From positions 194,858-258,857 of the forward strand of contig NZ_JAFEUV020000003.1 in the NCBI RefSeq assembly GCF_017355915.2: DNA of 64,000 nt. Reading direction: 5' to 3'. A program made the translations under genes and the position numbers. This DNA comes from Telluribacter roseus. Its GTDB lineage: Bacteria; Bacteroidota; Bacteroidia; Cytophagales; Spirosomataceae. Positions 25,707-35,015 of this stretch are shown here, one piece after another. How positions within the stretch are numbered: position 1 is the stretch's first letter; every line of letters begins with the position of its first letter. The notes under the pieces were generated by a model. The model ran no database searches. It worked only from the letters and a program-made list of their open reading frames with translations, and had not been told where the DNA came from.

Positions 25707-26153
25707 ATGATAGATAGAAGGAACGGCATCTGCCTACTGATAGACGATGATGTGGAGGATCACGAGATCTTCACCATAGCTATGATTCAGGTAAATCCTT
25801 ACGTGGATTGTGTGACGCTGAGTAGTACCGCAGCGATCCGGGAGCTACGTACTAAGCCTGAGTTTGTACCTGATGTTATCTTTCTGGACCTGAATATGCC
25901 GGATATGGACGGCAAGCAGACAATCGCTGAGTTGAAGCGTATAGATCGGCTTCAACAAACTCCCATCATTATTTTCTCGACCCTGGAGACTATGGAAGAT
26001 GTGAATGAAATGAAGGAGCTAGGGTCATTCGGCTATGTGGTCAAGCCAAGCTCCATTGAGGAACTGGTCAAAACGCTCGGGAAGGTATTTAATCATTATT
26101 CCCTCGGCGAAGGGCAGTTCTTCTACCCCAGGAATCCCTTCAGAAATTTCTGA
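25707..26153 (+). CDS. Stand-alone response regulator receiver protein
   Basis: 148 residues, receiver domain only. Acidic pair in LLIDDDVED, phosphoacceptor Asp61 in IFLDLNMPDMDG, Thr/Ser switch in IIFSTLE, conserved Lys in VVKPSS. Such Rcp1-like single receivers are phosphorylated by hybrid or PAS kinases and act by protein contact. It is closely related to the degenerate receiver at 49702 (shared -TIAM-QV--YVDCV-), which has lost the phosphoacceptor. Its own promoter and a terminator at 26331-26362 suggest a single-gene unit. Confidence 0.9.
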   Translation: MIDRRNGICLLIDDDVEDHEIFTIAMIQVNPYVDCVTLSSTAAIRELRTKPEFVPDVIFLDLNMPDMDGKQTIAELKRIDRLQQTPIIIFSTLETMEDVNEMKELGSFGYVVKPSSIEELVKTLGKVFNHYSLGEGQFFYPRNPFRNF

Positions 26154-26498
26154 TCCTTGCTTCATCAAGCGGGAAGGACTAATCCAGGCTCTCATCCCAA
26201 ACTTCTATTCAGAAGCTACCGCTTCAGGTGCGACCGCTACTATCAAAGTCACCGTTACAAACAAATAGTATCACTATCGGTTACTACTGTTAGTACGGTC
26301 CTAATTCCCATACAATGATGTTCATAGTTAAATACCCCGTTGCATAGAGACAATGGGGTATTTTGTCTGCTCCACGTGACACCAAACCCTTTACTCACTT
26401 CTACTCTAGTAGAATATCCATACGGCGGAAGCTTTATGTAGAGAATATACTTTTCTTTACATACTTGTACTCAAACAACGGCTACTACCTGAAAGGCT
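26154..26498. other. Intergenic stretch with one terminator
   Basis: Apart from the hairpin at 26331-26362 nothing was recognised. Confidence 0.4.
26331..26362 (+). terminator. Intrinsic terminator
   Basis: AATACCCCGTTG (26331-26342) pairs with CAATGGGGTATT (26351-26362) with one G-U, followed by TTGTC. Confidence 0.65.
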
Positions 26499-27056
26499 AT
26501 GATCCATCCGCTGGAAACCGAAAGGCTGATTCTCCGAAACTACACGAAAGAGGATCTACCCTATGTACATAGTCTGCGAGCAGAGCCCCTGGTATGGAAG
26601 TACTCTACCATTACTACTACCAGTAGCCTCGCGGATGCCAGGGTATACCTGGAGGATGTGCTGGATAAGTATGCTCACCATGCGTGTGGATTTCAGGCCC
26701 TGTTTGATAAAAGTACCGGTCAGTACATAGGCGAAGCAGGTGTCATGGCTTTTAACACGGCTGGTAGAAAAGCCGTAATTGGCTATAACCTGCTACCTGA
26801 CTTTTGGCATAAAGGATACGCTACCGAAATAGTCAACGCCCTGGTTGTTTACCTTTTCGGGAAGATCCATGTGGAGAGAGTAGAAGCTCTGGCCGTGGAG
26901 AGTAATGTGGCATCAAGAAAAGTACTGACAAAATCGGGGTTCGTACTGGAAGGAGTACTACGAAACTACGCCTGTATTGATAGCCGGTTTGTCAACGTCT
27001 GTATGTATTCGATGATTAGAGCAGACTATGAATATGCCCTGACCAGGCAAAGCTAG
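26499..27056 (+). CDS. GNAT family N-acetyltransferase (RimJ/RimL type)
   Basis: 185 residues. Starts MIHPLETERLILRNYTKEDLP, the standard opening of Acetyltransf_3 proteins. The acetyl-CoA-binding segment is near VIGYNLLPDFWHKGYATEIVNALVVY (in the sequence as VIGYNLLPDFW then HKGYATEIV), and VESNVASRKVLTKSGFVLEG gives the final conserved turn. It transfers an acetyl group to an N-terminus or small amine; the substrate is unknown. No operon partner is clear. Confidence 0.9.
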   Translation: MIHPLETERLILRNYTKEDLPYVHSLRAEPLVWKYSTITTTSSLADARVYLEDVLDKYAHHACGFQALFDKSTGQYIGEAGVMAFNTAGRKAVIGYNLLPDFWHKGYATEIVNALVVYLFGKIHVERVEALAVESNVASRKVLTKSGFVLEGVLRNYACIDSRFVNVCMYSMIRADYEYALTRQS

Positions 27057-27119
27057 GCCATAAAGTATTTAAGGTAAAATGGCTATTATTACCTGTCAAT
27101 TCAACCTTGCTTTTTCACA

Positions 27120-28349
27120 TTGTACCCGCGCTTTTCTCTTTTCGAAGTACTGGTACTTATTGGCATCAGTCAGGGACTGGTTACGACTGTACTTATCTGG
27201 CTCAGAAAGAGGAGTACCAGCCAGTGGCTGCTGTCGCTGGTGTTGATGGTATTTAACCTGCTATGCTTCAAGATACTCCTGCATACTACGGGGCTCTGGC
27301 ACACCCGGACCTTCAGGTACTTTCCACTGGCGTTTGAGCTGGCCATCCAACCGCTCCTCTGGCTGTACATCCATTCCCTTATCCGCCCCCGCTACCGGCT
27401 ATCCACAAGGCACTTGCTGCACTTTGTACCTTTTGCACTTTCGTTTATCTACTCCCTGTTTGTGTATATCGCCGTGTATCCACATACTGACCTGGGTGCC
27501 AAGGACGCTATTGCCAATGGGTACCACTTCAACCAGGTAAAGGCCCTGGAAGATTACCTCTCCATACTTTCGGGTTTAGTATACTGGTTTTTGGGGTTAC
27601 GGCTTATCTTACGCTATAGGCGGTGGCTGTACAACACCATTTCTAACACCGACTACCCCACCTACGCCTGGCTCCGCAATGTCCTGCTCCTGATGGGGCT
27701 TCTCGTGGCCGGATTGGCCTCGGCCATCCTTCTCGATTCCGTGTTCCGGTTTGGTTCCTCCTATTTTATTCACTGGCAGGTGTTCTTCGTGTACCTGGCC
27801 CTTCTGGTGTACTATCTTGGGTACAGAGGTACTCAGGTACCCGACCGAACGCTTGCGGTTGCAGCTGATGAGTCTGGTGTACCGGTTGATTCTGATCGGG
27901 ATGACTACCCGGAGCTACCGTAGGAAAGGAACCCGGTACCCACTGCCCCGGCAGATAATGTCAATTCAGCGGATAGGGACTCCAGGGTACCCCCTGAACT
28001 AACCCAGAAGGTCCGCGAAGCTATCGTGCAGGCCCTCGAGGAGGATGAGCTATACCTTGACCCGGAGCTGAATCTCCAGAAGCTGGCCGAGAGGGTAGGT
28101 TTCAGTCCGGCAGTTGTTTCGGCGGTTATCAATAGTGCCTTTCAGAAAAGCTTTCGGAACCTCATTAATGAGTACAGGGTGGCGAAAGTAAAGCAACGGT
28201 TGCAGGACCCTGCCACCAGCTACCTTTCCATCGGTGGGATCGCCTATGAATGTGGGTTCAATTCGGAAGCGAGCTTTTACCGGATCTTCAAGGCAGCGGA
28301 GGGCGTCACTCCCAAAGAGTACCTGAAGCAGCTCCAGTCCACCCCATAG
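27120..28349 (+). pseudogene. Membrane-bound AraC-type regulator interrupted by an in-frame TAG
   Basis: Two open frames, 27120-27923 and the one containing 28026-28349, are in the same reading frame and separated only by TAG at 27921-27923. Read through, they give ~409 residues: a TTG start, about seven transmembrane segments (FEVLVLIGISQGLVTTVLIW ... FFVYLALLVYYLG), a linker, then an AraC HTH domain (LNLQKLAERVGFSPAVVSAV, IAYECGFNSEASFYRIFKA). This is the usual architecture of Bacteroidota 7TM-HTH regulators. The linker after the TAG (ERNPVPTAPADNVNSADRD) stays open and plausible, so a single nonsense change, not a frameshift, broke the gene. Alternatives are readthrough, reinitiation at GTG 28026, or a sequencing error. 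Confidence 0.75.
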
Positions 28350-28361
28350 CGGCATTTTTTA

Positions 28362-28383
28362 CTCTCAAAACAGGTTTTGAGAG
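28362..28383. other. Small hairpin between regulator and hydrolase
   Basis: CTCTCAAAAC (28362-28371) pairs with GTTTTGAGAG (28374-28383). A possible weak terminator 13 bp past the regulator stop. Confidence 0.4.
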
Positions 28384-28434
28384 CGCCCGAGGGTCCCGTT
28401 TCTCTTGCTTTGCCCAAAAACAATCAAGAGAAAC

Positions 28435-29532
28435 ATGAGACGAATCAGCTACGTAGCGGGCTTTGTACTACTGGCCTGCTTACTTATTTCGGCCTTGCCC
28501 AGAGTCTGGTACCGAGAGAGCCCCTACGGCTCTGAGCTTCCCCGGCGAGCGCTACTGCCCGCCCAGGTACAGGACCAACTCAAAGCGTACGTGCGGGATA
28601 CCTCACACTATGCGGAATCCCAGCAGGTGGTAGCTATCCATAACGAGGAAATAGTTTTTGAAGAAGGGGACGTGAAGAGGCTGATCAACTGCCACTCGGC
28701 CCGCAAGAGCATCATGAGCCTGCTGATTGGCATCGCCAGGGAGAAAGGCTTTCTGAGGCTGGATGAATCCCTCGGACAACTGGGAATTGATGAAAGTAAA
28801 ACGCCCCTGACACCTCAGGAGAAATCGGCTACCATACGCGATCTGTTGATGGCCCGCTCGGGGGTGTACCTGCCTGCCGAGGCCGAGACAGATTTTGCCA
28901 AAGCCAACCGCCCCAGGCGGGAGCAGTATAAACCGGGCGAATTCTTTTTTTACAACAACTTTGACTTTAATGTACTCGGAGCCATTCTTGAGCAGAAGAC
29001 GGGTAGGTCCATCGGGGAATTCATGGAAGAGTACCTGGCCAGGCCGCTGGAGATGCAGGATTTCTCGGCCTCCCATGTTGTGTACGGCAATCCGTGGCCG
29101 GTTCGGGATGATAAGTCGGATTACCGGGTATACTGGATGTACCTAAGCGCCCGGGACTTAGCCAGAGTGGGTGCCATGGTAGCCCAAAGGGGCCTGTGGA
29201 AAGGCAAACAGGTAGTATCGGCCGAATGGATCCGGGAAAGTACAGGAGCCTACACCACCACGCTGGACGAAAGCATGTGGCCATTTGACGGCTATGGCTA
29301 CCTGTGGTGGATGGATAAAGACAACAACACCATCTGGGCCGACGGGTACGGAGGGCAGTTTCTGCTCATTGACACCACCCGAAATCTGGCCATCGCACAG
29401 CGAAACTTTACCGGCAACTCGCTTCTCACCTCCGGCCTGTTCATGATCCGGAAAAGAAAGAGGCACGGGGGTAGGGTGCACCTGATGCATATCTATGACC
29501 TTATTAAGGGGTATGTTGATGAGGATAAGTAG
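28435..29532 (+). CDS. Serine hydrolase, beta-lactamase/class C type
   Basis: 365 residues from the ATG at 28435 (MRRISYVAGFVLLACLLIS, a signal anchor or signal peptide); an earlier in-frame start at 28405 adds ten unlikely residues. The SxxK motif is SARK in NCHSARKSIMS. The second Tyr-type motif lies near FYNNFDFNVLG. Family role: penicillin-binding-like or esterase hydrolases of the periplasm. It lies ahead of a LytS-type kinase gene and is related in fold to the hydrolase at 31223, which has a different sequence. Confidence 0.88.
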   Translation: MRRISYVAGFVLLACLLISALPRVWYRESPYGSELPRRALLPAQVQDQLKAYVRDTSHYAESQQVVAIHNEEIVFEEGDVKRLINCHSARKSIMSLLIGIAREKGFLRLDESLGQLGIDESKTPLTPQEKSATIRDLLMARSGVYLPAEAETDFAKANRPRREQYKPGEFFFYNNFDFNVLGAILEQKTGRSIGEFMEEYLARPLEMQDFSASHVVYGNPWPVRDDKSDYRVYWMYLSARDLARVGAMVAQRGLWKGKQVVSAEWIRESTGAYTTTLDESMWPFDGYGYLWWMDKDNNTIWADGYGGQFLLIDTTRNLAIAQRNFTGNSLLTSGLFMIRKRKRHGGRVHLMHIYDLIKGYVDEDK

Positions 29533-29595
29533 GCGTGTTTGCCCCTTTTTCTGAGCGGTTCACCCCATTTTCCATTATGCCTCTTTAAAAGGGAA

Positions 29596-29603
29596 TAGCT
29601 TTG
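29596..29603 (+). promoter_or_regulatory. -7 box upstream of the LytS-type kinase
   Basis: TAGCTTTG, an exact match to the Bacteroidota -7 consensus. It overlaps the alternative TTG start at 29601, which favours translation from the ATG at 29619 and a very short 5' leader. Confidence 0.5.
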
Positions 29604-29618
29604 AGAAATTTATCAGCT

Positions 29619-31160
29619 ATGCAAGACAGGATCCGAACCAGACAAATTCAGCTACTCATACTGACCGGTGCTGCCGTGGTGTATGTACTCCGGCGACTGC
29701 TGCAGGAGGCCAACACCTTCAATGGCATGATCCGGCGAGCCCAGTCCGTGGGAGTAACGAATAGCAGAATACTGGATGATCTGGCGGAATATGATCATGT
29801 ACTTAATACGAATGTGCCGGTCATCGCGGGGGCTGCTCTGGTCCTGCTTGCCCTGTATATGTACTACCGCTTTGCCCTTCCCGCATGGAAGCTCCACACA
29901 GCCGGGAGCAGGTGGGGGTATGGCCTGGTGGTACTGTTACTCCTGCTGGCGGCGGTGTTCGTCTATCACTATTTTAAGCTATACGTACGCTACCGCTTCG
30001 ATAGTCAGGAGCAGATTCTGGGCTTCAGGGTGTACTCCCTGTACAGGAAGCGTACCGTACTGGCCGATGCGCTTGGGGTAGCTATTATCCTGTACTCCTT
30101 CGACAGGCTTACTCAGCTGTATTTTTATCTGATAAAACTACTCCAAAAGGACAATGAGCGGCAGGCCCGGGTGATCAGTTACCTGATTGTGGGTAGCGTA
30201 GGTGTAGGGCTCCTGAGCCTGGCTCTGCTGGTCCCTGTGCCCCGGGTGCTCTGGAGCAGGCCACTGAATGACCTGTTGCTGTTCCTGGCTTTGATCCTGC
30301 TGATCTATCATTTGCAGAACTTCTGCCTGGCCTACATTCTTCCTTTATTAAGGCGTCCCCAATCCTCCCTCTTATTCAACCATATCGTCACGTTTCTGCT
30401 GATCGGGTTACTGGGCGCTATCGTGGTGCTTGGAGCCTATGGGTATCCGGCCTTCACCTTTTATTCCCTCAATTTAACCCTTCTATTCTTATCTATTTCC
30501 TCCTTTGTCATTGCCTACCTCCGGCAGTCAAACACATCCGAGAAAATTGGTTTGCAGACGGAGGTAACCAGCAAATCGGCTGAGCTTGATAGCTTACGGG
30601 CTCAGATCAATCCGCACTTTCTGTTCAATGCGCTCAACAGCCTGTATGCTACGGCTCTGAAGGAGAACAGCGATAAAACGGCTGACGGGATCCAGAGGCT
30701 GGGTGACATGATGCGCTTCCTGCTGGAGGAGAACAACCGCGAGCAGATCCCCCTGGCCAAAGAAGTGGAGTACCTGGAGAATTACATCGACATTCAGCGG
30801 CTACGGATTGATGAGTCGCAGGGGGTAGATATTAAGGTAAATATCCATGCGCCCGATCGGGAGCTTTACCTGGCTCCCATGCTGCTGGTACCCTTCGTAG
30901 AGAATGCCTTCAAGCACGGCGTCAGCCTGCAGCATCCGTCCTGGATCTATATCACCCTGACTACCACGTCTACCCAGCTGTTTTTCAAAGTACATAATTC
31001 GCTGCACGTGCGTCCTGTTTTGGAGGCGGAGGAGGTGCGGTCGGGGGTAGGGCTGGATAATGTACGGAAGCGCTTGGGGCTACTCTACCCGGATCGGCAC
31101 GAGCTCACTATCCAGCAGTCTGAACATGATTACTTCGTGGCCCTGGCACTTGTACTGTAA
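29619..31160 (+). CDS. LytS/YehU-type sensor histidine kinase
   Basis: 513 residues from the ATG at 29619. About seven to eight transmembrane segments fill ~1-310 (LLILTGAAVVYVLRRLL ... LTLLFLSISSFVIAYL). The cytoplasmic His-kinase domain (PF06580 type) carries the phosphorylated His in LRAQINPHFLFNALNSLYA. The ATPase half has LLVPFVENAFKHG and GVGLDNVRKRLGLLY. It should phosphorylate the LytTR regulator encoded 1.5 kb downstream. The large membrane part resembles no sensor family I can name; the signal is unknown. Confidence 0.92.
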   Translation: MQDRIRTRQIQLLILTGAAVVYVLRRLLQEANTFNGMIRRAQSVGVTNSRILDDLAEYDHVLNTNVPVIAGAALVLLALYMYYRFALPAWKLHTAGSRWGYGLVVLLLLLAAVFVYHYFKLYVRYRFDSQEQILGFRVYSLYRKRTVLADALGVAIILYSFDRLTQLYFYLIKLLQKDNERQARVISYLIVGSVGVGLLSLALLVPVPRVLWSRPLNDLLLFLALILLIYHLQNFCLAYILPLLRRPQSSLLFNHIVTFLLIGLLGAIVVLGAYGYPAFTFYSLNLTLLFLSISSFVIAYLRQSNTSEKIGLQTEVTSKSAELDSLRAQINPHFLFNALNSLYATALKENSDKTADGIQRLGDMMRFLLEENNREQIPLAKEVEYLENYIDIQRLRIDESQGVDIKVNIHAPDRELYLAPMLLVPFVENAFKHGVSLQHPSWIYITLTTTSTQLFFKVHNSLHVRPVLEAEEVRSGVGLDNVRKRLGLLYPDRHELTIQQSEHDYFVALALVL

Positions 31161-31222
31161 CGCATTATTGCCCGCTTTTCAGCCTAAGATACACTCTATG
31201 TCATACCTATAAATCCAATCCC

Positions 31223-32683
31223 ATGAAACTCTCTAACGCATTCACATTGATTGCCTTTCTGGCAGCCAGGGCCACCCTGGCCCAGACGTTCTCTCCCGAA
31301 GTAGAACAAAAGATCCGGCAGGTAGAGACCCACTTGCAGCCGCCTATACAGCTGGCGGGGCAGCCCACGGAGTACTATACCATCCAGGACCGGATGGAGC
31401 ACTACCAGGTACCGTCGGTCAGTATAGCGGTGGTAAACAACGGACGGATTGAATGGGCCAAAGCCTACGGGTACCTGGAGAGTGACAGCCTCCGGAAGGC
31501 CGATACCTCAACCCTGTTTCAGGCAGCCTCGATCAGCAAGCCTGTCACCGCCCTAGCAGCCCTCAGGTGGGTGGAGGAGGGGAGATGGCAGTTGGAAGAG
31601 GACATCAATAGTTACCTGAAGAGTTGGAAGCTGAAAAGTAATCGTTTTGCAAACCCAAAGCCTATTACCCTGCGGCAGCTCCTGTCACACACGGCGGGGG
31701 TGACTGTACACGGCTTCCGCGGGTACATACCAGGCGAGGCTGTTCCCTCCCTGACTCAGATCCTGAACGGCGAAAAGCCAGCCATTTCTCCTCCCATACT
31801 TTCGAATATAGAGCCCGGCACCCGATGGAGGTACTCGGGAGGTGGGTATACGGTGGTGCAGCAGGCCCTTCAGGATGGGGCGGGGGTGGATTTCCCTGCG
31901 CTGATGCAGCGTACCGTACTGGCACCGCTGGGCATGTCGCGCAGTACATTCATCCAGCCCTTGCCGGATGCCTACCAGGGCAATGCCAGCCGGGGACATT
32001 CTGAGGAAGGGAAGCCGGTTCCGGGCGGCTGGTTTATCTACCCCGAGGGGGCGGCTGCCGGCCTGTGGACCACCCCGAGCGATCTGGCCCGTTACCTGAT
32101 AGAGGTACAGAAATCCTTCCGGGGTGAATCCAACCGCCTCTTATCTGCGGAGATGACGAAGGCCATGCTCACCAGGCAGCAGGGCATCCACGGGCTAGGA
32201 CCAGAGGTACTGACTGCTGAGGAGGATGTAGTATTTGCCCACGGCGGTAGTAACGTAGGCTACAAGTGCTACTTCTACGGGATGGCCAAAGCCGGGAAGG
32301 GCGTCGTCATCATGACCAACGCGGACAACGGGATGAAACTGGTATTTGAACTTATGCGGAGCCTCGCCCAGACCTACGGCTGGCCTCACTACAAGCCTTT
32401 TACCCGGACATTAGCTAATGTGTCGAATCAGCAGCTCAGTAAGCTGGCGGGTCACTACCAGCTTAAGGATAATCCGAAACTAACCCTGGAAGTGGCTGCC
32501 GGGGAAGGGCATCTGCTGGTGAAGGAACTTTGGAATGGGCGCAAATTTAGTTTACTTCCGGAGTCCGAGCTGGCCTTTTTTGTAAAAGGAGAGGGAGGAA
32601 GTTTTAAATTTGCTACCTCCGCCGACGGAACTACCACGGGGCTACTGGCCTTTGGGGAGGATCAATGGGTAAAGGTTAAGTAA
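31223..32683 (+). CDS. Secreted serine hydrolase (beta-lactamase family) within a two-component operon
   Basis: 486 residues with a signal peptide (FTLIAFLAARATLAQ). The nucleophile motif SxxK is SISK in QAASISKPVTALAALR. A YSGGG-type Tyr motif (RWRYSGGGYTVVQQA) and a late HGGSN segment complete the active site. The C-terminal ~95 residues (LAGHYQLKDNPKLTLEVA ...) form a small beta domain common in such hydrolases. It is placed between a LytS-type kinase and its LytTR regulator, only 62 and 18 bp away, so it is cotranscribed with them and may belong to the same response, for example to cell-wall fragments or beta-lactams. Substrate not determined. Confidence 0.9.
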   Translation: MKLSNAFTLIAFLAARATLAQTFSPEVEQKIRQVETHLQPPIQLAGQPTEYYTIQDRMEHYQVPSVSIAVVNNGRIEWAKAYGYLESDSLRKADTSTLFQAASISKPVTALAALRWVEEGRWQLEEDINSYLKSWKLKSNRFANPKPITLRQLLSHTAGVTVHGFRGYIPGEAVPSLTQILNGEKPAISPPILSNIEPGTRWRYSGGGYTVVQQALQDGAGVDFPALMQRTVLAPLGMSRSTFIQPLPDAYQGNASRGHSEEGKPVPGGWFIYPEGAAAGLWTTPSDLARYLIEVQKSFRGESNRLLSAEMTKAMLTRQQGIHGLGPEVLTAEEDVVFAHGGSNVGYKCYFYGMAKAGKGVVIMTNADNGMKLVFELMRSLAQTYGWPHYKPFTRTLANVSNQQLSKLAGHYQLKDNPKLTLEVAAGEGHLLVKELWNGRKFSLLPESELAFFVKGEGGSFKFATSADGTTTGLLAFGEDQWVKVK

Positions 32684-32701
32684 GTTATTAATTCGTATCG
32701 T

Positions 32702-33391
32702 ATGATGTTGACGGCCATAGCCATTGATGATGAGCCCCAGGCACTGGATGTAGTAAAGCTGCTGGCTCAAAAGGTGCCTTACCTGGACCTCAAGGCTACC
32801 TTCACCAATGCCATGGAAGCCCTGGTATACCTGCAGAACAACCGGGTAGACCTGCTCTATATCGACATCAATATGCCGGACATATCGGGTATCGACGTAG
32901 TGAAGTCCCTGCCCAGGGCACCGATGGTTGTTTTTACGACCGCCTACTCTGAGTATGCGGTGCAGGGATTTGAGCTGGATGCAATAGATTACCTGCTGAA
33001 GCCATTCTCTCTCCCCCGGTTTGTGAAGGCTTGTAACAAGGCGCTGGAGAAGAAACTTTCCCAACAGACCGATGCCGTTGATTCTATTTTTGTCAAGACC
33101 GGCTACGAGGAGGAAAAGGTACTACTGAGGGACATCCTGTACATTGAGGCAGATGGAAATTATATCACCTGGGTGCTAACCAACAAGAAGCTTCTCTCAC
33201 GCCAGACACTCAATGATATCCAGACTATCCTGCCATCCAGCCAGTTTGTACGGGTACATCGCTCTTTTATCATCGCCCTTGATAAAGTAGCCAGGATAGC
33301 ACGTCATGAATTAACGGTGGGGGATATACAGGTACCCGTGGGGGCTTCCTACGAGCATGTCATGAAAACCATCCGCGAAAAACTTATTTAA
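32702..33391 (+). CDS. LytTR family response regulator
   Basis: 229 residues. Receiver at ~1-120 with acidic pair IDDEPQAL, phosphoacceptor Asp in LLYIDINMPDISG, Thr in VFTTAYSEYAVQGF and Lys in YLLKPFSLPRF. LytTR DNA-binding domain at ~135-229 (ILYIEADGNYITWVL, FVRVHRSFIIALDKV, IQVPVGASYEHVM). The cognate kinase is almost certainly the LytS-type gene at 29619. An alternate ATG at 32705 is equally possible. The operon ends at the terminator 33563-33607. Confidence 0.94.
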   Translation: MMLTAIAIDDEPQALDVVKLLAQKVPYLDLKATFTNAMEALVYLQNNRVDLLYIDINMPDISGIDVVKSLPRAPMVVFTTAYSEYAVQGFELDAIDYLLKPFSLPRFVKACNKALEKKLSQQTDAVDSIFVKTGYEEEKVLLRDILYIEADGNYITWVLTNKKLLSRQTLNDIQTILPSSQFVRVHRSFIIALDKVARIARHELTVGDIQVPVGASYEHVMKTIREKLI

Positions 33392-33769
33392 CCGACGATG
33401 TAGGCCCAGGGTACTGACTCAATCCTGTTCACCCACCCTCAGACTTCCTGACGTATACACCAGATAGTAGGTACTTGATCATTGCCTTTCCCCATCTATA
33501 TACCTGCTACTTGTATATACAGATCTGCCGTTGCGTGATTGGCTTTGCTTAGAGGGTAGTGTACCGGGCTGTTCATCCGTACAAGGATGGCAGCCCGGTT
33601 TCTTTTTATGAGCCACTATCCAGGAAATGTACAACCTGCTTTCTGTTCACCAGGTACCACGCTATTCAAAAGATATTTAATAAAATGACTGACAGTCAAA
33701 ACAATTTTCACAAAAGATGCTTCTTTATCTAGCTATATCACTTGTAGTTACATGATAATTTGGCTCATC
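33392..33769. other. Intergenic stretch with operon terminator
   Basis: Carries the terminator at 33563-33607 and presumably the promoter of the next receiver gene; nothing else recognised. Confidence 0.5.
33563..33607 (+). terminator. Terminator of the LytS-hydrolase-LytTR operon
   Basis: ACCGGGCTG (33563-33571) pairs with CAGCCCGGT (33591-33599), with an inner CATCC/GGATG stem, and TTTCTTTTT follows. Confidence 0.85.
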
Positions 33770-34186
33770 ATGATAAAAAGTTTACTCATTATTGATGATG
33801 AACATACCACAGCGAAGCTCCTGAAACTAACGGTTATCAGACATGGATTCGCCGAAAACATCATCACGTTGAATAATGGTCAGGAGGGAGTGGATTATTT
33901 TGAACAGCTGGCTTCCGGAGAAGAAGACGTAGTGCCAGACCTGGTCTTTCTGGATATCAATATGCCTATCATGAATGGCTGGGACTTCCTGGATGAGTTT
34001 TCGGCTCGGTTTGAGGAGCTATTTCCGGAAACGAAAATTTGTATGCTGACGTCCTCAGTCGATCCTCAGGATAAGCTACAGGCCTACTACTATTCGAGCG
34101 TCATTACCTTTATCAGTAAGCCACTGTTTCTGGAGGAGATCCGACAACTCAGGCATCACACCTGTCTGAAGCATTTTTTCGGGTAG
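33770..34186 (+). CDS. Stand-alone response regulator receiver protein
   Basis: 138 residues from the ATG at 33770 (MIKSLLIIDDEHTT); an in-frame ATG at 33752 adds six residues. Acidic pair IIDDE, phosphoacceptor Asp in VFLDINMPIMNGWDF, switch Thr/Ser in CMLTSSV, Lys in ISKPLFLEE. Same subfamily as the receiver at 35585 (INMPIMNGWDF versus LSMPVMNGWEF). Output partner unknown. A hairpin at 34192-34223 follows the stop directly. Confidence 0.9.
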   Translation: MIKSLLIIDDEHTTAKLLKLTVIRHGFAENIITLNNGQEGVDYFEQLASGEEDVVPDLVFLDINMPIMNGWDFLDEFSARFEELFPETKICMLTSSVDPQDKLQAYYYSSVITFISKPLFLEEIRQLRHHTCLKHFFG

Positions 34187-34191
34187 AGGAA

Positions 34192-34223
34192 GCATAAGAG
34201 TCAGGAGTCACTGACTCTTATGC
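34192..34223 (+). terminator. Hairpin after receiver gene
   Basis: GCATAAGAGTCA (34192-34203) pairs perfectly with TGACTCTTATGC (34212-34223). No U-run, so termination efficiency is uncertain. Confidence 0.5.
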
Positions 34224-34576
34224 CTGTGCAATCCCTGTTTATTACAGGAGTAATGACTACTTATTCTCGTATGTAGTCCAGCCTGGCCCCGTAGCTCTGG
34301 CACCGCCAAACTCCTGGCTTACTACCAGATGTCTTTTCTTATTTAAGTACCACGTCTATTGCGCCTGCCGGGATAGAAGTACATTACACTCCTGCCTGGG
34401 GCTTACTACGGGATAGAGTAAGTAACTGCATACTGGCTAAGGAGTAACCAGTGGTAATTTTTTTTGAGCAGGGGCTGAATTGGCAGGAAATATGTATGAC
34501 TTGTACATAACGTATATACATAGGCCGTAGTGCCTGTATATATATAAAGCATGATAATTAGTCCTCTTCTCTAGTG
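34224..34576. other. Intergenic stretch, nothing recognised
   Basis: No ORF, repeat or RNA was recognised. Confidence 0.4.
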
Positions 34577-34895
34577 ATGAAAGGCAAAGGCCGTGCTGTT
34601 CCCGCATATATCTCAATAAATACTAGTGCCTGACGTAAGGGGTTGTTGTATTAATCGCCTCGTTACGAGCGTGGTAAGCTCTGGTTTGATACTCATAACC
34701 GGTAGGGCCGGCATAGGTGTTGGAGCGCTTATAGTGCAGGTATTCCTGATTTGCAAGATCAGGAGCAGACCACGCTTCTGGAATAAGGGCAGGTTAGGGT
34801 TTACAGCCAGATCATCTGCCCCGGAGGCAGGTTTTTATAAAACAGGTGGCTCAGTACTAAGTAAAGTCCAGTGGGTGAGCAAGTTGCTTTTTTAG
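34577..34895 (+). pseudogene. Frameshifted paralogue of the small membrane protein at 13869
   Basis: It opens GTGATGAAAGG like the gene at 13869 (GTGATGAAAGA), but the frame from ATG 34577 stops after 18 codons. A second frame starting GTG 34626 contains GIGVGALIVQVFLICKI then PRFWNK, matching GLGIAALAVQVCLIWLI then PRFWQK of the intact copy. The distance from start to PRFW is 193 nt here against 201 nt in the intact gene, consistent with net loss of 8 nt. The best reading is a decayed duplicate; a short functional protein from GTG 34626 (89 residues) cannot be excluded. Confidence 0.55.
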
Positions 34896-35015
34896 GCTAA
34901 AATCGCAGATTTATTAGGCTAATAATGGTTGAAGTGGTACAAAAATTGCATAGTAACTACGTATAATTACGCATAAAACACGTAGTATTACCTGTCTGTC
35001 CCTTACTCAACGATT

